Of a stretch of 52,063 nucleotides of DNA, positions 8,299-17,197 are shown piece after piece (position 1 is the stretch's first letter; the number at the start of each line of letters is the position of its first letter). The DNA is from CAYUVA01 sp964448115 [NCBI: uncultured bacterium] (GTDB lineage: Bacteria > CAYUVA01): the NCBI GenBank assembly GCA_964448115.1, contig CAYUVA010000035.1:1-52063 (forward strand), read 5' to 3'. A program made the translations under genes and the position numbers. Below the pieces are notes generated by a model, which had not been told where the DNA came from, did not search any database, and saw only the letters and a list, made by a program, of their open reading frames with translations.

Positions 8299-10596
8299 CT
8301 TATTAGCGCTTACAATCCACAATAGCAGCATGGCAATATTCAGGGTAGCTACCAGCATACAGGTACGCGGGATGCCATAAATGGGTACGAAAAAACTCCC
8401 AGTGATAAGCGCTCCCATGAATGCGCCCAGGTGATCGAAGCCATCAATCATACCAGCGCTAACCACCGTATCTTCCGATCCACTAACATGAATTACAGCA
8501 GCCAGCGGAAATGCAGCGCCGGTCAGGCAACCAGCAATCGAGACCATTAAAAGATATGATAATACTAAAAACCAGGCAGGCAGATCAGATAAATAACCTT
8601 GACTCATGGAGACTAGAAGCCTTGTTATCGATAGCGCAAATATTGCAATCAAAGCCTCCAGTGCTATGAAAATGTGCCTGGGACCAGCGATGCTGGTCGC
8701 TAGCCGGTTTGCAATAAAACTGCCCACAGCCAATCCAAACATGAACGAGGCACCGAGCGCACCGACCATGAGATATAGCGCACCAAAAATATTCTGAAAT
8801 GCAATTAAAAGAAGCAGATTCAACGACATTGCGGAAAAGCCGCCTATAAAAACAGCACCCAGTGCATTGAAGGCATTAACCGAGCCGACCCTTGGCTTTC
8901 GTAACCACTGATAGAGCAAACGAATGAGAAATATGGCTAGGATGAATGCTAAAAACACAACGAAATCTATGCTCTGAATAAATGCGAATACCTTAGCAGC
9001 AATGCTGAAGTTGCCCTTTTTTGAAGAAGAGGAAAACACATCCCAAAGCAGGAAGTTATAGCTATAGGTTATCGGACTCAGGTCTGTGTTTATCCTGGCA
9101 GGCAGTCTCTCATCCTGAAGGGTTTCCTTGAGTTTCTCCACTCGATCGGGCTGATAATCGATCATAAAGGCATAAGGATTGAATCTGTCGCTCTTTAATT
9201 TTCGCCTCTCGTATCGATCGACCAAAGTTTTGACATCATCGCTAACTGAAGATGGAGCATCGGATGCGAAAAAGAGACTCTCGCTGTTTGCACTGACCGC
9301 TATATAGTCGAATACCTCTTTTAGGGTGCGATAGACCGAGGCTGCATACCTGCCGACCAGCTCGCCGTAATAGTTGGTGGCGGTCGAGATCGAAAGACCG
9401 ATAGTCCCTCCTGGCTTGAGTTTCCTTTCCACCTCTCGGAAGAACTCTCTTGTATAATATCTATTCAGCATTGCAGTCGATGGATCCGGCAGGTTTATGT
9501 ATATAAGATCGAAGTTGCTTGGAGTAGATCGTAAATAGAACCTGCCATCGCCAGGTTTGATCACCAGCCTCTCTGAATTAAGCGCTTCTTTTACCTCACC
9601 TGCAAGGTAATCGATGAGAAGCTCCATAAGTCTGGGGTCTTGTTCCACATATACAATTGTTTCTATGAAGGGGAACTTGAGCATCTCGGCGATCAATCCC
9701 TCTATCCCGGCTCCGATAATAAGCACATCCTTTGGTTTCGGGTGTTGGATGAGGATGCTGTTGGCTAGCATAATATTTGCGTAAGGATCTGGGAAGCTGC
9801 TGCGCACCGTGCCGTTGGTATATAAAGTGTACTGCTCTTCATGCCTTGCCAAGACCAGGTTTTGATACCTGCTATCCGCCGATTCAAGCAATTCACCCCC
9901 TTGCTCCAGCAGCCTCCAGCGCATTTTTATGCTCCAATCCTCCAAGCCGGCAAATGCAGTAAAGGCAGCTATTATAAAAAGCAGAGCATATACCCAAAGA
10001 TGCCTTAATTGATATAGCCATAAAAGCAACAATAGCAGGCTAACAAGCACTATCCAGAGAACCAGCAGGCTGGCTATCCTTCCAGCAAGCAAGTAAGTAA
10101 AGATCATCCCTCCCATAAGGCTGCCCAATGCCTCCCACATATAGACCTTGCCTACCACTTGCACACCTCTTGGATCAGAGCTTCCCAATGCTCGTATCCC
10201 CAAGGGAAAGGTGAAACCGTAAAGAAAGCTGAAGGGTATCATGACCAGGATGACCACGATAACCAGGTGATCCATAGAGGGATATTGTCCGCCGGGCAGG
10301 CTCAGAAAGGCTCTCGAAACTCGCACCGCTAACAACTGCATTACCGAGACGAGGCATACGGCTAACAGGCAATTATTGAATACGCGCAAGGGATTGCTTA
10401 CTCTGGACGCAATCCGTGCTCCCGTATAGGCTCCCATGGTTATCCATAAGAACCAGGCAGCAAAGATGATGCCCAGGCTCATCTCGTTGCCATAAAAGAT
10501 AGTTAGAAGCTCCCTAACCATGATGGTCTGAGAGATGATGGAGCTAAAGCCTAGGAATAAGTAAAATAAAACCAGCCGTGTGGCTTTGCTGGTCAT
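8272..10596 (-). CDS. Polytopic membrane protein with central spermidine-synthase-like domain
   Basis: The 774-residue fusion has hydrophobic helices in the N-terminal ~220 residues. A soluble SpeE-type nucleotide-binding domain follows (about 225-470), then a second hydrophobic block to the C-terminus. The SpeE part shows LIIGAGIEGLIAEML, the acidic strand end YVEQDP, GDGRFYLR and DLIYINLPDPSTAMLNRYYT, all hallmarks of polyamine synthases. Such fused MFS-like/spermidine synthases occur in many environmental bacteria, but substrates are unproven. The last nine codons run antisense through the tRNA-Cys 3' end, giving the tail RRRADSNR. Only 15 bases separate it from the upstream SPASM gene, so they likely form an operon. 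Confidence 0.85.
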
Positions 10597-10611
10597 CGAG
10601 GTCAGTCCCCC

Positions 10612-11700
10612 CTAGCCCTCGAAGCGCATGACGCAACAGCCGATGCACCCAGGAAAGATCTTTGCAGCAGCCAGCGCACTGCGGAAGTTACGATATGGCT
10701 CGCCATTCCATATAGCCTTCAACGAGTGCTCCCTGATATTGCCCATATTGAAGCTGAAGCATGGAAAAACATCGCCATAGGGATTGATGTGCATAACGGT
10801 CCATGCTGCGCTACATGAGAAGCGTCTTATGTCCAGGTTATTTTGGTAATGCTCTGCTATTATCTCTTTTGGTGCTGCTGGATTGAAGCGAAGCTCGCTG
10901 CGGCTCTCCTTGGCTCTTGCATAAAGCTCATCGATGACCTTGAGAAGGGCGTTTCTGTCGATCGCTTCTACATGTTTCGGCTCTTTGAGATGAATCTTAG
11001 GATCCACCGTGTACAAGCCATAAGATGATTCCTGGTTGTTTTGGATCTGAAAGGAACATATATCCATATCCAGGCTCTCGGCAAGCTCGAAGATATCCAC
11101 CAGGCTCTCATAGTTATCCTTTGTAATAACTACCTTCAAATCGAGAAAGGGCAATCTTTTGCCCATAGCGGATCTAGCCTTAGATAAAAGCCTGATCGCC
11201 TCGCTAGTGCGCTCGAAGGCATCCGAAACACCCACGAAGCGATTGTGTAAATCTCGCAAACCTTCCAGTGAAACACCGATAGATACAAGCCCTTTTCTGA
11301 AGCTATCGCCGATCCCAGATGGCGCAAAGGATATCAGACTATTAGCCTTTGATGCATCGATTAGATAGGCATTGGTTACCAGATGAACCCGGCGTTTGGC
11401 ACAGGCTCTATCGATTATGTTGAAGATATCCTTCCTGAGCATCGGCTCCCCCCCAGTAAGGGTGATTATGCTCCAAGGAGGGGATTGAGCGATCACGCCG
11501 AGTACCTCTTCGGTCGTTAAATGTTGCTTTTCTTTCGGCCTCGATTGCCTCCAGACAAAGCACATCCCGCAGCGCAGATTGCAGGCATGTGTCAGAACCA
11601 AGCCGATCCGAAGCGGAGGGAATGCCCACCCTTTGCCGAAGCGCTTCGGAAGGTAGCTATATAGATCGTTTATCCTTCGGTAAAAGTTAGTTATCTTCAT
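10612..11700 (-). CDS. Radical SAM/SPASM domain protein
   Basis: The 362-residue enzyme has the radical SAM cluster motif CxxxCxxC in THACNLRCGMCF (C40, C44, C47 from this start) and a glycyl-rich SAM site (ITLTGGEP). The Cys-rich C-terminal SPASM/twitch region includes SCSAAW, GDVFPCFSFNMGNI and PGCIGCC, holding auxiliary Fe-S clusters. Family members modify peptides or other substrates. I chose ATG 11700 (AGGA six bases ahead) over a GTG at 11724. It is cotranscribed with the membrane SpeE-like protein. No small precursor peptide gene is evident nearby, so a RiPP role is not supported by context. Confidence 0.87.
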   Translation of the reverse strand: MKITNFYRRINDLYSYLPKRFGKGWAFPPLRIGLVLTHACNLRCGMCFVWRQSRPKEKQHLTTEEVLGVIAQSPPWSIITLTGGEPMLRKDIFNIIDRACAKRRVHLVTNAYLIDASKANSLISFAPSGIGDSFRKGLVSIGVSLEGLRDLHNRFVGVSDAFERTSEAIRLLSKARSAMGKRLPFLDLKVVITKDNYESLVDIFELAESLDMDICSFQIQNNQESSYGLYTVDPKIHLKEPKHVEAIDRNALLKVIDELYARAKESRSELRFNPAAPKEIIAEHYQNNLDIRRFSCSAAWTVMHINPYGDVFPCFSFNMGNIREHSLKAIWNGEPYRNFRSALAAAKIFPGCIGCCVMRFEG

Positions 11701-12115
11701 CAGGTATCCTGCACTTATTATCACTTTGATCCAGCAGGTTCAAATTTGAGTATGGACTCAAATTCTCGGCTTGGATTTGGCAACGGAAATCTTTTGTGAG
11801 AATATACATCCTTCACCACTCAAAATGAGCCTAGATAGTCAAACCAAACAGAAAATATGATTACTTTATACCTCATAACCAGAGAAGGTACCTTATAGGT
11901 GAATTATTTAACCCCAGACCGCCAAACTCCAGAGCCTTTTCATAAAAAGGGTTATCCCCCAAACTCACATCCCAAGAGCTGCATCAACTATGTTCTTCCA
12001 GTAAAAAGCTCGAAGCACATAGTCGTTGTCCACCTCAGAATGTTCACTTTGTGCGCCGGTAACAACAAGAAGGGATGATTTTCAAGGATAGAATGATACT
12101 TCTTTCAAGAAATGC
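11701..12115. other. Intergenic region with one coding-like remnant
   Basis: A 415-base AT-rich gap upstream of the SPASM gene. Apart from the remnant at 11965-12081, I see no gene, RNA or strong hairpin. Confidence 0.5.
11965..12081 (-). pseudogene. Possible 3' remnant of a lost gene
   Basis: A 38-codon frame ends in TGA (11965-11967) and encodes SLLVVTGAQSEHSEVDNDYV followed by LRAFYWKNIVDAALGM. Amino-acid composition and codon use look like real coding sequence, yet an in-frame stop (12082-12084) precedes it and no start fits. It reads like the C-terminal tail of a deleted gene downstream of the phospholipase-like gene. Family not recognised; chance cannot be excluded. Confidence 0.27.
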
Positions 12116-13120
12116 CTAGTTGGCTGCTAATTCATCGATCATTCGATTAAGTAGCGTGTTAAATAGACCAACATTTATGATCCTCGGTTCACCTATGAGA
12201 ATCCATCCTGCATCATCCACTTCCAGATCGACCTGAACGCAGCCTTGCGCCAGGCATTGATAGCCAAACTCAAAAGCTGGATTCAGGTGTGCAAATCGGT
12301 GGGAAGGTTTTATCTTGAGGTGACCGCTTAACATTGGAATAGAGCCAAACGAGAAGCCGCTCCTTCCGCTTATTATCCGTTCCCAAAGCTCAATCCAGTA
12401 ATCGGCGACTATCTCCCCGCAGTTGAACAAGCCTCCCTCCGGATAGTCATAATAGTTGGCTGAGCCCCATGGCATATCAGTCCTGATCTTGTTGTAAACC
12501 AAAGGCGCAGCAAGCCTTTCACCAAACGAGGCGACCTTCATCACAGCATTGCCAATGATGATCTCATTCGGGTTGAAGTGATAGCCCATACGCTGGTACA
12601 CGCAGAGAAGATCCTGCACCGGTACCCACCATTCGGGGTGTGCCAGCCATCGGTCGTAATCGATGATACTTAGAAAATCGATGCCTGTATCGCAATAAGT
12701 ATGCGCCGTGCTGTAGTCGCCGTTAAAGTCCTCCTCGGCGACCCTGACGATGAATAGCTGATGATATGGGGGATCATCAGCCACATGCGAAGCAGCGCCG
12801 AGCATGAAGGACACAAGGCGTGGGCAATCATCGTAGGGTCTCTTGCTCTTGTCATTGATGTAGTTAACAAAGGCATCGATGAAATCGGTGCTGTGTGATA
12901 GCTCCGCATATTCGCTGGAGATCGGGTATCCAGAGTCCGGATACACAGCGCCCACCATGTAAGCATCATCGTAATAGTTAAGGAGCTGGCGGAGTTTCAT
13001 CGGTTGAAGTAGCTCCCAGGCAATGTCAGCCATGAATATATGCTGCGTCATACCTGCTGCATAAACACTTTGGGTAATTAAAAAACTCATTACAATTAAC
13101 ATCTTAGCCATTTGTCTCAT
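12116..13120 (-). CDS. Secreted zinc-dependent phospholipase C-like protein
   Basis: The 334-residue protein begins with a clear signal peptide (MAKMLIVMSFLITQSVYAAG). The mature part resembles the zinc-dependent phospholipase C/S1-P1 nuclease fold: an early His (MTQHIFMADIAWELL), a GAVYPDSGYP motif, and SHSTDF. The helix FMLGAASHVADDPPYHQ holds His and Asp residues placed like zinc ligands. This is a family-level inference; the usual N-terminal Trp zinc ligand is not seen. Catalytic activity and substrate are uncertain. Its start is 125 bases past the methylase stop, with a 26-base palindrome in between. Confidence 0.62.
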   Translation of the reverse strand: MRQMAKMLIVMSFLITQSVYAAGMTQHIFMADIAWELLQPMKLRQLLNYYDDAYMVGAVYPDSGYPISSEYAELSHSTDFIDAFVNYINDKSKRPYDDCPRLVSFMLGAASHVADDPPYHQLFIVRVAEEDFNGDYSTAHTYCDTGIDFLSIIDYDRWLAHPEWWVPVQDLLCVYQRMGYHFNPNEIIIGNAVMKVASFGERLAAPLVYNKIRTDMPWGSANYYDYPEGGLFNCGEIVADYWIELWERIISGRSGFSFGSIPMLSGHLKIKPSHRFAHLNPAFEFGYQCLAQGCVQVDLEVDDAGWILIGEPRIINVGLFNTLLNRMIDELAAN

Positions 13121-13181
13121 TCTCTAGTCTCCTCTTCAAAGTTTTTCCAAAAAGCATATTCCCATAATCTATTTTTACTTT

Positions 13182-13207
13182 CAACTGGATCACCGGTTAT
13201 CCAGTTG
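13182..13207. promoter_or_regulatory. 26-base palindrome upstream of the phospholipase-like gene
   Basis: CAACTGGAT (13182-13190) and its exact reverse complement ATCCAGTTG (13199-13207) flank an 8-base centre containing the palindrome ACCGGT. No U-tract follows on either strand. It lies about 60 bases ahead of the secreted protein start, so an operator is possible. Confidence 0.3.
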
Positions 13208-13245
13208 TTGATATAAGAATTTGTGTCGCCCCTTAGCGATTTTTC

Positions 13246-14076
13246 TTACTGAGCGAATATTAGCGATGACTGCCGAATGACTATCATATTTTTCAATCGA
13301 GCAATCGATAAGTTAATAAATTCGGACTCAAGTTCCGTTCCTACGAACTTTCTATGATTCTTTATGGCGGCTACGCCAGTGGTTGAACTGCCCGAGAAAG
13401 GATCAAAAATCAAATCTCCTTCCCTTGTCGATGCCAAGATGATTCTATCCAAAAGAGCAACCGGCTTTTGGGTGGGATGCTTTCCAAATTCCTTTTCCTC
13501 GCCATTTGGTGCATTGAAAGACCACACGGTCTTCATCTGTTTACCATCATTTAGTTGGCGCATCTTCTCGTAATTGAAGTAATGCTTAGACTGTCTAGAT
13601 TTTGCTGCCCAGATTATCGTTTCGGTCGAATGAGTAAAATAACGACAGGACAAGTTAGGCGGTGGATTAGGTTTTTCCCAGGTAATATCATTCAGAATCT
13701 TCATTTCAAGTTGTTGCATGGCATAACCAACAGAATGAATTACATGGTGTGTCCCAGATACCCAAATAGTACCATCGGGTTTCAATAGTTTCTGACACCT
13801 CGACAACCAAGCCAAGTTGAACTCGTGGTTCAGTTCTGGTCCATTAGATTTGTCCCATTGTCCTTTGTCAACCTTAACCATTTTCCCAGCCTGGCAGGTA
13901 ATGCCACCATTTGACAGAAAGTATGGCGGATCTGCAAAGATCATATCGAACTTACCTTCGGGGTATTTTTTAATAATCATATCCATAAACTCGATGCAAT
14001 CGGCATGGTATAGCCACACCCCGATTCGTTCATTCTGAAATACACACTGACTTGGTGAATATTCAGAGCTTCCCAT
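13246..14076 (-). CDS. DNA adenine methyltransferase, DpnA (M2.DpnII)-like
   Basis: The 276-residue beta-class amino-methyltransferase has motif IV ADPPYFLSNGG (DPPY at 49-52) before the SAM-binding motif FDPFSGSSTTGVAA (about 224-237). Between them are KPNPPPNLSCRYFTHSTETI and GKHPTQKPVALLDRIILAST. These stretches closely resemble the DpnA/M2.DpnII group, which methylates adenine in GATC, including in single-stranded DNA. GATC specificity here is inference. No restriction endonuclease or second methylase is adjacent, so it looks solitary. A TTG at 14091 would add five residues; ATG 14076 is preferred although its ribosome binding site is weak. Confidence 0.9.
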   Translation of the reverse strand: MGSSEYSPSQCVFQNERIGVWLYHADCIEFMDMIIKKYPEGKFDMIFADPPYFLSNGGITCQAGKMVKVDKGQWDKSNGPELNHEFNLAWLSRCQKLLKPDGTIWVSGTHHVIHSVGYAMQQLEMKILNDITWEKPNPPPNLSCRYFTHSTETIIWAAKSRQSKHYFNYEKMRQLNDGKQMKTVWSFNAPNGEEKEFGKHPTQKPVALLDRIILASTREGDLIFDPFSGSSTTGVAAIKNHRKFVGTELESEFINLSIARLKNMIVIRQSSLIFAQ

Positions 14077-14182
14077 GGCTATTATTGGCAAGGTGTACTT
14101 TTTTTAAAGTTTCTTTATTTTTCATGTTGTTTCCTACATTTTATGCAAAGCGAAAAGCGGCTTCACTGTACACAAAATGTCA

Positions 14183-16966
14183 TTAGTCTAGGCATTGGAG
14201 GTACGGCGCAAGCAGGCTCTGCAAGCCTAGCTCGTTGGTAGCCTTGAACTCGAAGAGGTACCGTTTGGCTTCAATACCTGCGCCGACCGGGATATCGACC
14301 AGCCCAAATACGCCCTCGTATTCTGGGATCGCTGGCAGGTAGGCGCCGGTCCCTATCCCTGTGTAGTAGATCTCCACGCTGGTAACCTGCGCCGGGTTGG
14401 GATCATCGGTGAGCACGTACACGGCGAGCAGCCCTCCATCAGCTTCGGTTATGCTAGTGTACATGTAACCGCATGCGAGTATCATCGGTCTCAAGCCAGC
14501 GGTTGCGGTTGGAGTCGCAGTGGCAGTGGAGCTAGGCGTAATGGTAGCAATAATCGTAGGGGTAAAGGTCGCCGTGTAGGTATTTGTGGGCATGGCTGTA
14601 GGCGTACCTGTCGGGGTAGGGGAGGAGGGTATTGTCGGAGTCGAGGTATCGGTTGCGGTCCAAGTTGGTGTCGGCGTCATTGTCGTAGTCGGCGTTGCAG
14701 TGGAGGTGTTGCTCGGCGTGTAGGTCGGCGCGCCGGAAGGCGTAGCGGTCGGCGTTGCAGTAATAAGATAAAGCTCAATCAGCTCCATCCGACCCTCATC
14801 GAGCGTATCATCCCCGAAGCCGACCTCACGCTGAATCATGCGCGCGAACCACTTGGCATCTGGCGCATAATAATAGTGCAGTGTCGTGTTCCCGTCGCGC
14901 GCATCCTCGAAGATATAATGGCTCTCGAAGCCATTGACCTCGGTTCGGTAAAGGCAGGCGATGTTTAGATCAAGCTCGAACTCGCTGTCAAAGGTTTCAT
15001 AGCCGATCATAAACTGGATGTTCATATCGCCGTAGGTATGCACCGTGCTATGATCCCTCCATCTATCACCGACTCTCAAAGTAAAATTGTAGTCCCTGAT
15101 CGGCGGCTGATAGTCCTCGTACTCGTTGAAGTAGATATATCCGACCTCTCCCCAGCCAGCTCCCATGTCAATCTCAAGGATGCCGTACATATTGCGGCTG
15201 CGATGCACGGTCGATAGTTGATCCGTGGTCAATAGCCAACTGCCCCGGTAGTCGCCGTCCCTGACCCGAAGATCCACTGCGAGCTTGTCGATATCAAAAT
15301 CTATGTAAGTTCTTCCCAACAGGTCAAAGGTCCCGTTGATCTGAAGGTCATATACATCTACATCGGGCACATTCTCAGCAATGGGAAGAGGATGGCTGCC
15401 AAGGTTGTAATAGGTGGCTGTGGTCTGTATATCGAAGAAGCCGTCCTCGCCGATGGTAGGACCGGTTATGTAAAGGCTCTCATCGAATACCCACCAGTCG
15501 CCCTGGAACCATATCGGCGCATCGACGCCAGGCACTGTGGGAAGCGGAGTAGCGGTCGGCGTTGAGGTCGGCATCATGGTAAAGGTGCTTGTCGGCGTGG
15601 AACTTGGGGTCGGTGAAGGCGTAGCGCTCGGAAGGGATGTGTAAGTGGCGCTCGGTGTGGCTGTCGGCTGCTGGGTCGGGGTATTTGTGCTGGTTGCCGT
15701 TGGTGAGGCTGTTGGCGTGTTGGTTGGCGTTGATGTTGGGATTAATGTATCTGTGCTTGTTGGCGAGGCTGTGGGCATCGATGTGTAGGTATTGGTCGGG
15801 GATGAAGTGCTTGTGGCTGTTGGAAGCAATGTCTCGGTCGGTGTCATGGTCGGCGTGCTGGAGGGGGTGAAGGTATTTTCTCCGGTTGGCGTTGCGGTAG
15901 GAGTGTCGGTAATTGTCGGCGTTGTGGTTGGCGTTGAGGTTGGAATGGCTGTATTTGTGATGGTCGGCGTCAATGTGGCTGTGGATGTTACTGTTGCTGT
16001 CGGTGTTAGACTCGGCGTCATCGATGGCGTGTTTGTGGGAGTCATGGTTGGTACCATGGTCTCGGTTGGCGTGGCAGTGGGGGTTGAGGTTGGGACTGAG
16101 GTAGGGGTGCTTGTCGAGGTCATTGTTGGTGTAGCTGTTGGTGGATCCGGCTCCAGGTGATAACCGGTCAAATCAGCTCCCCCGCTTTCGATGATTGTCC
16201 CGCTTCCTAGACTGTAGTTATCATAGGAGATCTTTGCATTATAACGCACAGTTGGCGCATACCAAAAGGTCATGCTTCCATCAGCGCCACGATCCTGGAT
16301 GACCTTGTAGGAGAAATAGCCATTAGCGCTCTCTGTTGTGGGACATGTGTAGTTGAAGGTCGCCGTCTCGTTATCATCATAGTACTCGGTGCCCTGGGTG
16401 GGGATAGTCGAATACCCGTAATAATAATAGGTGAAGGAGTGATTCCACGCATCACCTGCATCCAACGGGAAGTCATATTCGTCCAGCGGGGGATCGAACT
16501 CTTCGCTCATCGAGATGGTCATGGTGCCTGCTGGCCACCAGAAGAACCCAGTCCAGATCTCCAGGGTTCCGCTGTAGTAACGATAGCGATAGACCATGTC
16601 CAGGTAGTCCTCTGTGTACCAGATGGTCCAACTGGCAGTGCCGTTATCGATCTTGATATCGGTCAGGCTGCCTTCAAACAAAGCAGCGCCTAGCATGTTA
16701 AATACGCCATCTGTTTCTTTAAGCTCATAGACGCTATATTCATAGCCGGTCTTGCTTTGAGTCTTGTAGCCTATATAGGTGCAATCGAGGGTATATGTGC
16801 CTGTCAAATCCATGTAGCCACCCTCGCCGAGGTCCTCACCGACTATATGCAGCGACTCGTTGTAACTCCAGTAGTTATCCACCAGCCACAGGGGCTTTTG
16901 AGCCTCAGCGTGAACCTGCGAGGCAATTATTGTTACAAGAAAAACTATTACTAGCTTCAACTTCAT
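14183..16966 (-). CDS. Secreted protein with two homologous domains, Pro/Thr linkers and shared C-terminal module
   Basis: The 927-residue precursor begins with a signal peptide ([20 protein letters not shown]). Domain 1 (about 23-272) and domain 2 (about 480-730) look homologous: each opens with PLW/PIW, then a Trp-rich segment and [14 protein letters not shown] or [15 protein letters not shown] Pro/Thr linker of about 205 residues separates them, and a second linker of about 85 residues follows. The last 104 residues (DNA 14186-14497) match the C-termini of the genes at 26715 and 36716. Calling the start at 16966 puts the ATG seven bases after a -10 box; the upstream GTG/TTG-type starts would lie inside the promoter. 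Function unknown; surface or extracellular. Confidence 0.85.
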   Translation of the reverse strand: MKLKLVIVFLVTIIASQVHAEAQKPLWLVDNYWSYNESLHIVGEDLGEGGYMDLTGTYTLDCTYIGYKTQSKTGYEYSVYELKETDGVFNMLGAALFEGSLTDIKIDNGTASWTIWYTEDYLDMVYRYRYYSGTLEIWTGFFWWPAGTMTISMSEEFDPPLDEYDFPLDAGDAWNHSFTYYYYGYSTIPTQGTEYYDDNETATFNYTCPTTESANGYFSYKVIQDRGADGSMTFWYAPTVRYNAKISYDNYSLGSGTIIESGGADLTGYHLEPDPPTATPTMTSTSTPTSVPTSTPTATPTETMVPTMTPTNTPSMTPSLTPTATVTSTATLTPTITNTAIPTSTPTTTPTITDTPTATPTGENTFTPSSTPTMTPTETLLPTATSTSSPTNTYTSMPTASPTSTDTLIPTSTPTNTPTASPTATSTNTPTQQPTATPSATYTSLPSATPSPTPSSTPTSTFTMMPTSTPTATPLPTVPGVDAPIWFQGDWWVFDESLYITGPTIGEDGFFDIQTTATYYNLGSHPLPIAENVPDVDVYDLQINGTFDLLGRTYIDFDIDKLAVDLRVRDGDYRGSWLLTTDQLSTVHRSRNMYGILEIDMGAGWGEVGYIYFNEYEDYQPPIRDYNFTLRVGDRWRDHSTVHTYGDMNIQFMIGYETFDSEFELDLNIACLYRTEVNGFESHYIFEDARDGNTTLHYYYAPDAKWFARMIQREVGFGDDTLDEGRMELIELYLITATPTATPSGAPTYTPSNTSTATPTTTMTPTPTWTATDTSTPTIPSSPTPTGTPTAMPTNTYTATFTPTIIATITPSSTATATPTATAGLRPMILACGYMYTSITEADGGLLAVYVLTDDPNPAQVTSVEIYYTGIGTGAYLPAIPEYEGVFGLVDIPVGAGIEAKRYLFEFKATNELGLQSLLAPYLQCLD
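14186..14497 (-). other. Shared C-terminal module, copy A
   Basis: These codons encode the final 104 residues of the protein. Conserved points are GY..TSI..ADGG, VEIYY.G..TG, FGL..IPV.AG and the terminal APYLQCLD. It is the most diverged of three copies; the terminal PYLNVG(D/E) seen in the others has become PYLQCLD. The predicted pattern of alternating beta strands suggests an Ig-like fold. Confidence 0.75.
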
Positions 16967-16973
16967 ATTCGAG

Positions 16974-17002
16974 ATAATACTATAATCTATAAAAGAGGTC
17001 AA
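16974..17002 (-). promoter_or_regulatory. Promoter giving a probably leaderless mRNA
   Basis: On the minus strand TTGACC (16997-17002), a 17-base spacer and TATTAT (16974-16979) are followed after exactly seven bases by the ATG at 16966. Transcription would therefore start at or beside the A of the start codon. Confidence 0.55.
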
Positions 17003-17117
17003 GTAGAAGCATCTATCCCTTATTAGGGTTTAAATCGATTTAACTATTATTATGAATGACATCTTCAGGCAACGCCGCTACCAACCTCCAGCCATAATAT
17101 CGTTTCTTAAGATCATG

Positions 17118-17146
17118 TTGTAACTGCTTGAGATTTTAGATATCAT
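17118..17146 (+). promoter_or_regulatory. Promoter candidate of the acyl-CoA operon
   Basis: TTGTAA (17118-17123), a 17-base spacer and TATCAT (17141-17146) sit 51 bases ahead of the ATG at 17198, which has the strong ribosome binding site AAGGAGG. Confidence 0.45.
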
Positions 17147-17197
17147 TCTATGATACCAGTAGGTAATGAGCACTTTATACCAATAAGGAGGCTGTAT

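Noticed and set aside
10612-11700. RiPP biosynthetic cluster around the SPASM enzyme
   Set aside because: No precursor peptide gene, peptidase or peptide transporter is adjacent.
13246-14076. Complete restriction-modification system
   Set aside because: Only the methylase is present; the neighbours are secreted proteins with no nuclease motifs.
15530-16140. CRISPR-like periodicity
   Set aside because: The repetition is degenerate, follows the codon frame and encodes Thr-Pro; there are no conserved repeats with unique spacers and no cas genes.
15637-16160. Plus-strand frames rich in Val/Gly or Trp/Leu/Cys opposite the Pro/Thr linker
   Set aside because: They are the complement of Thr-Pro codon repeats; the signal peptide, domains and promoter all support the minus-strand reading.
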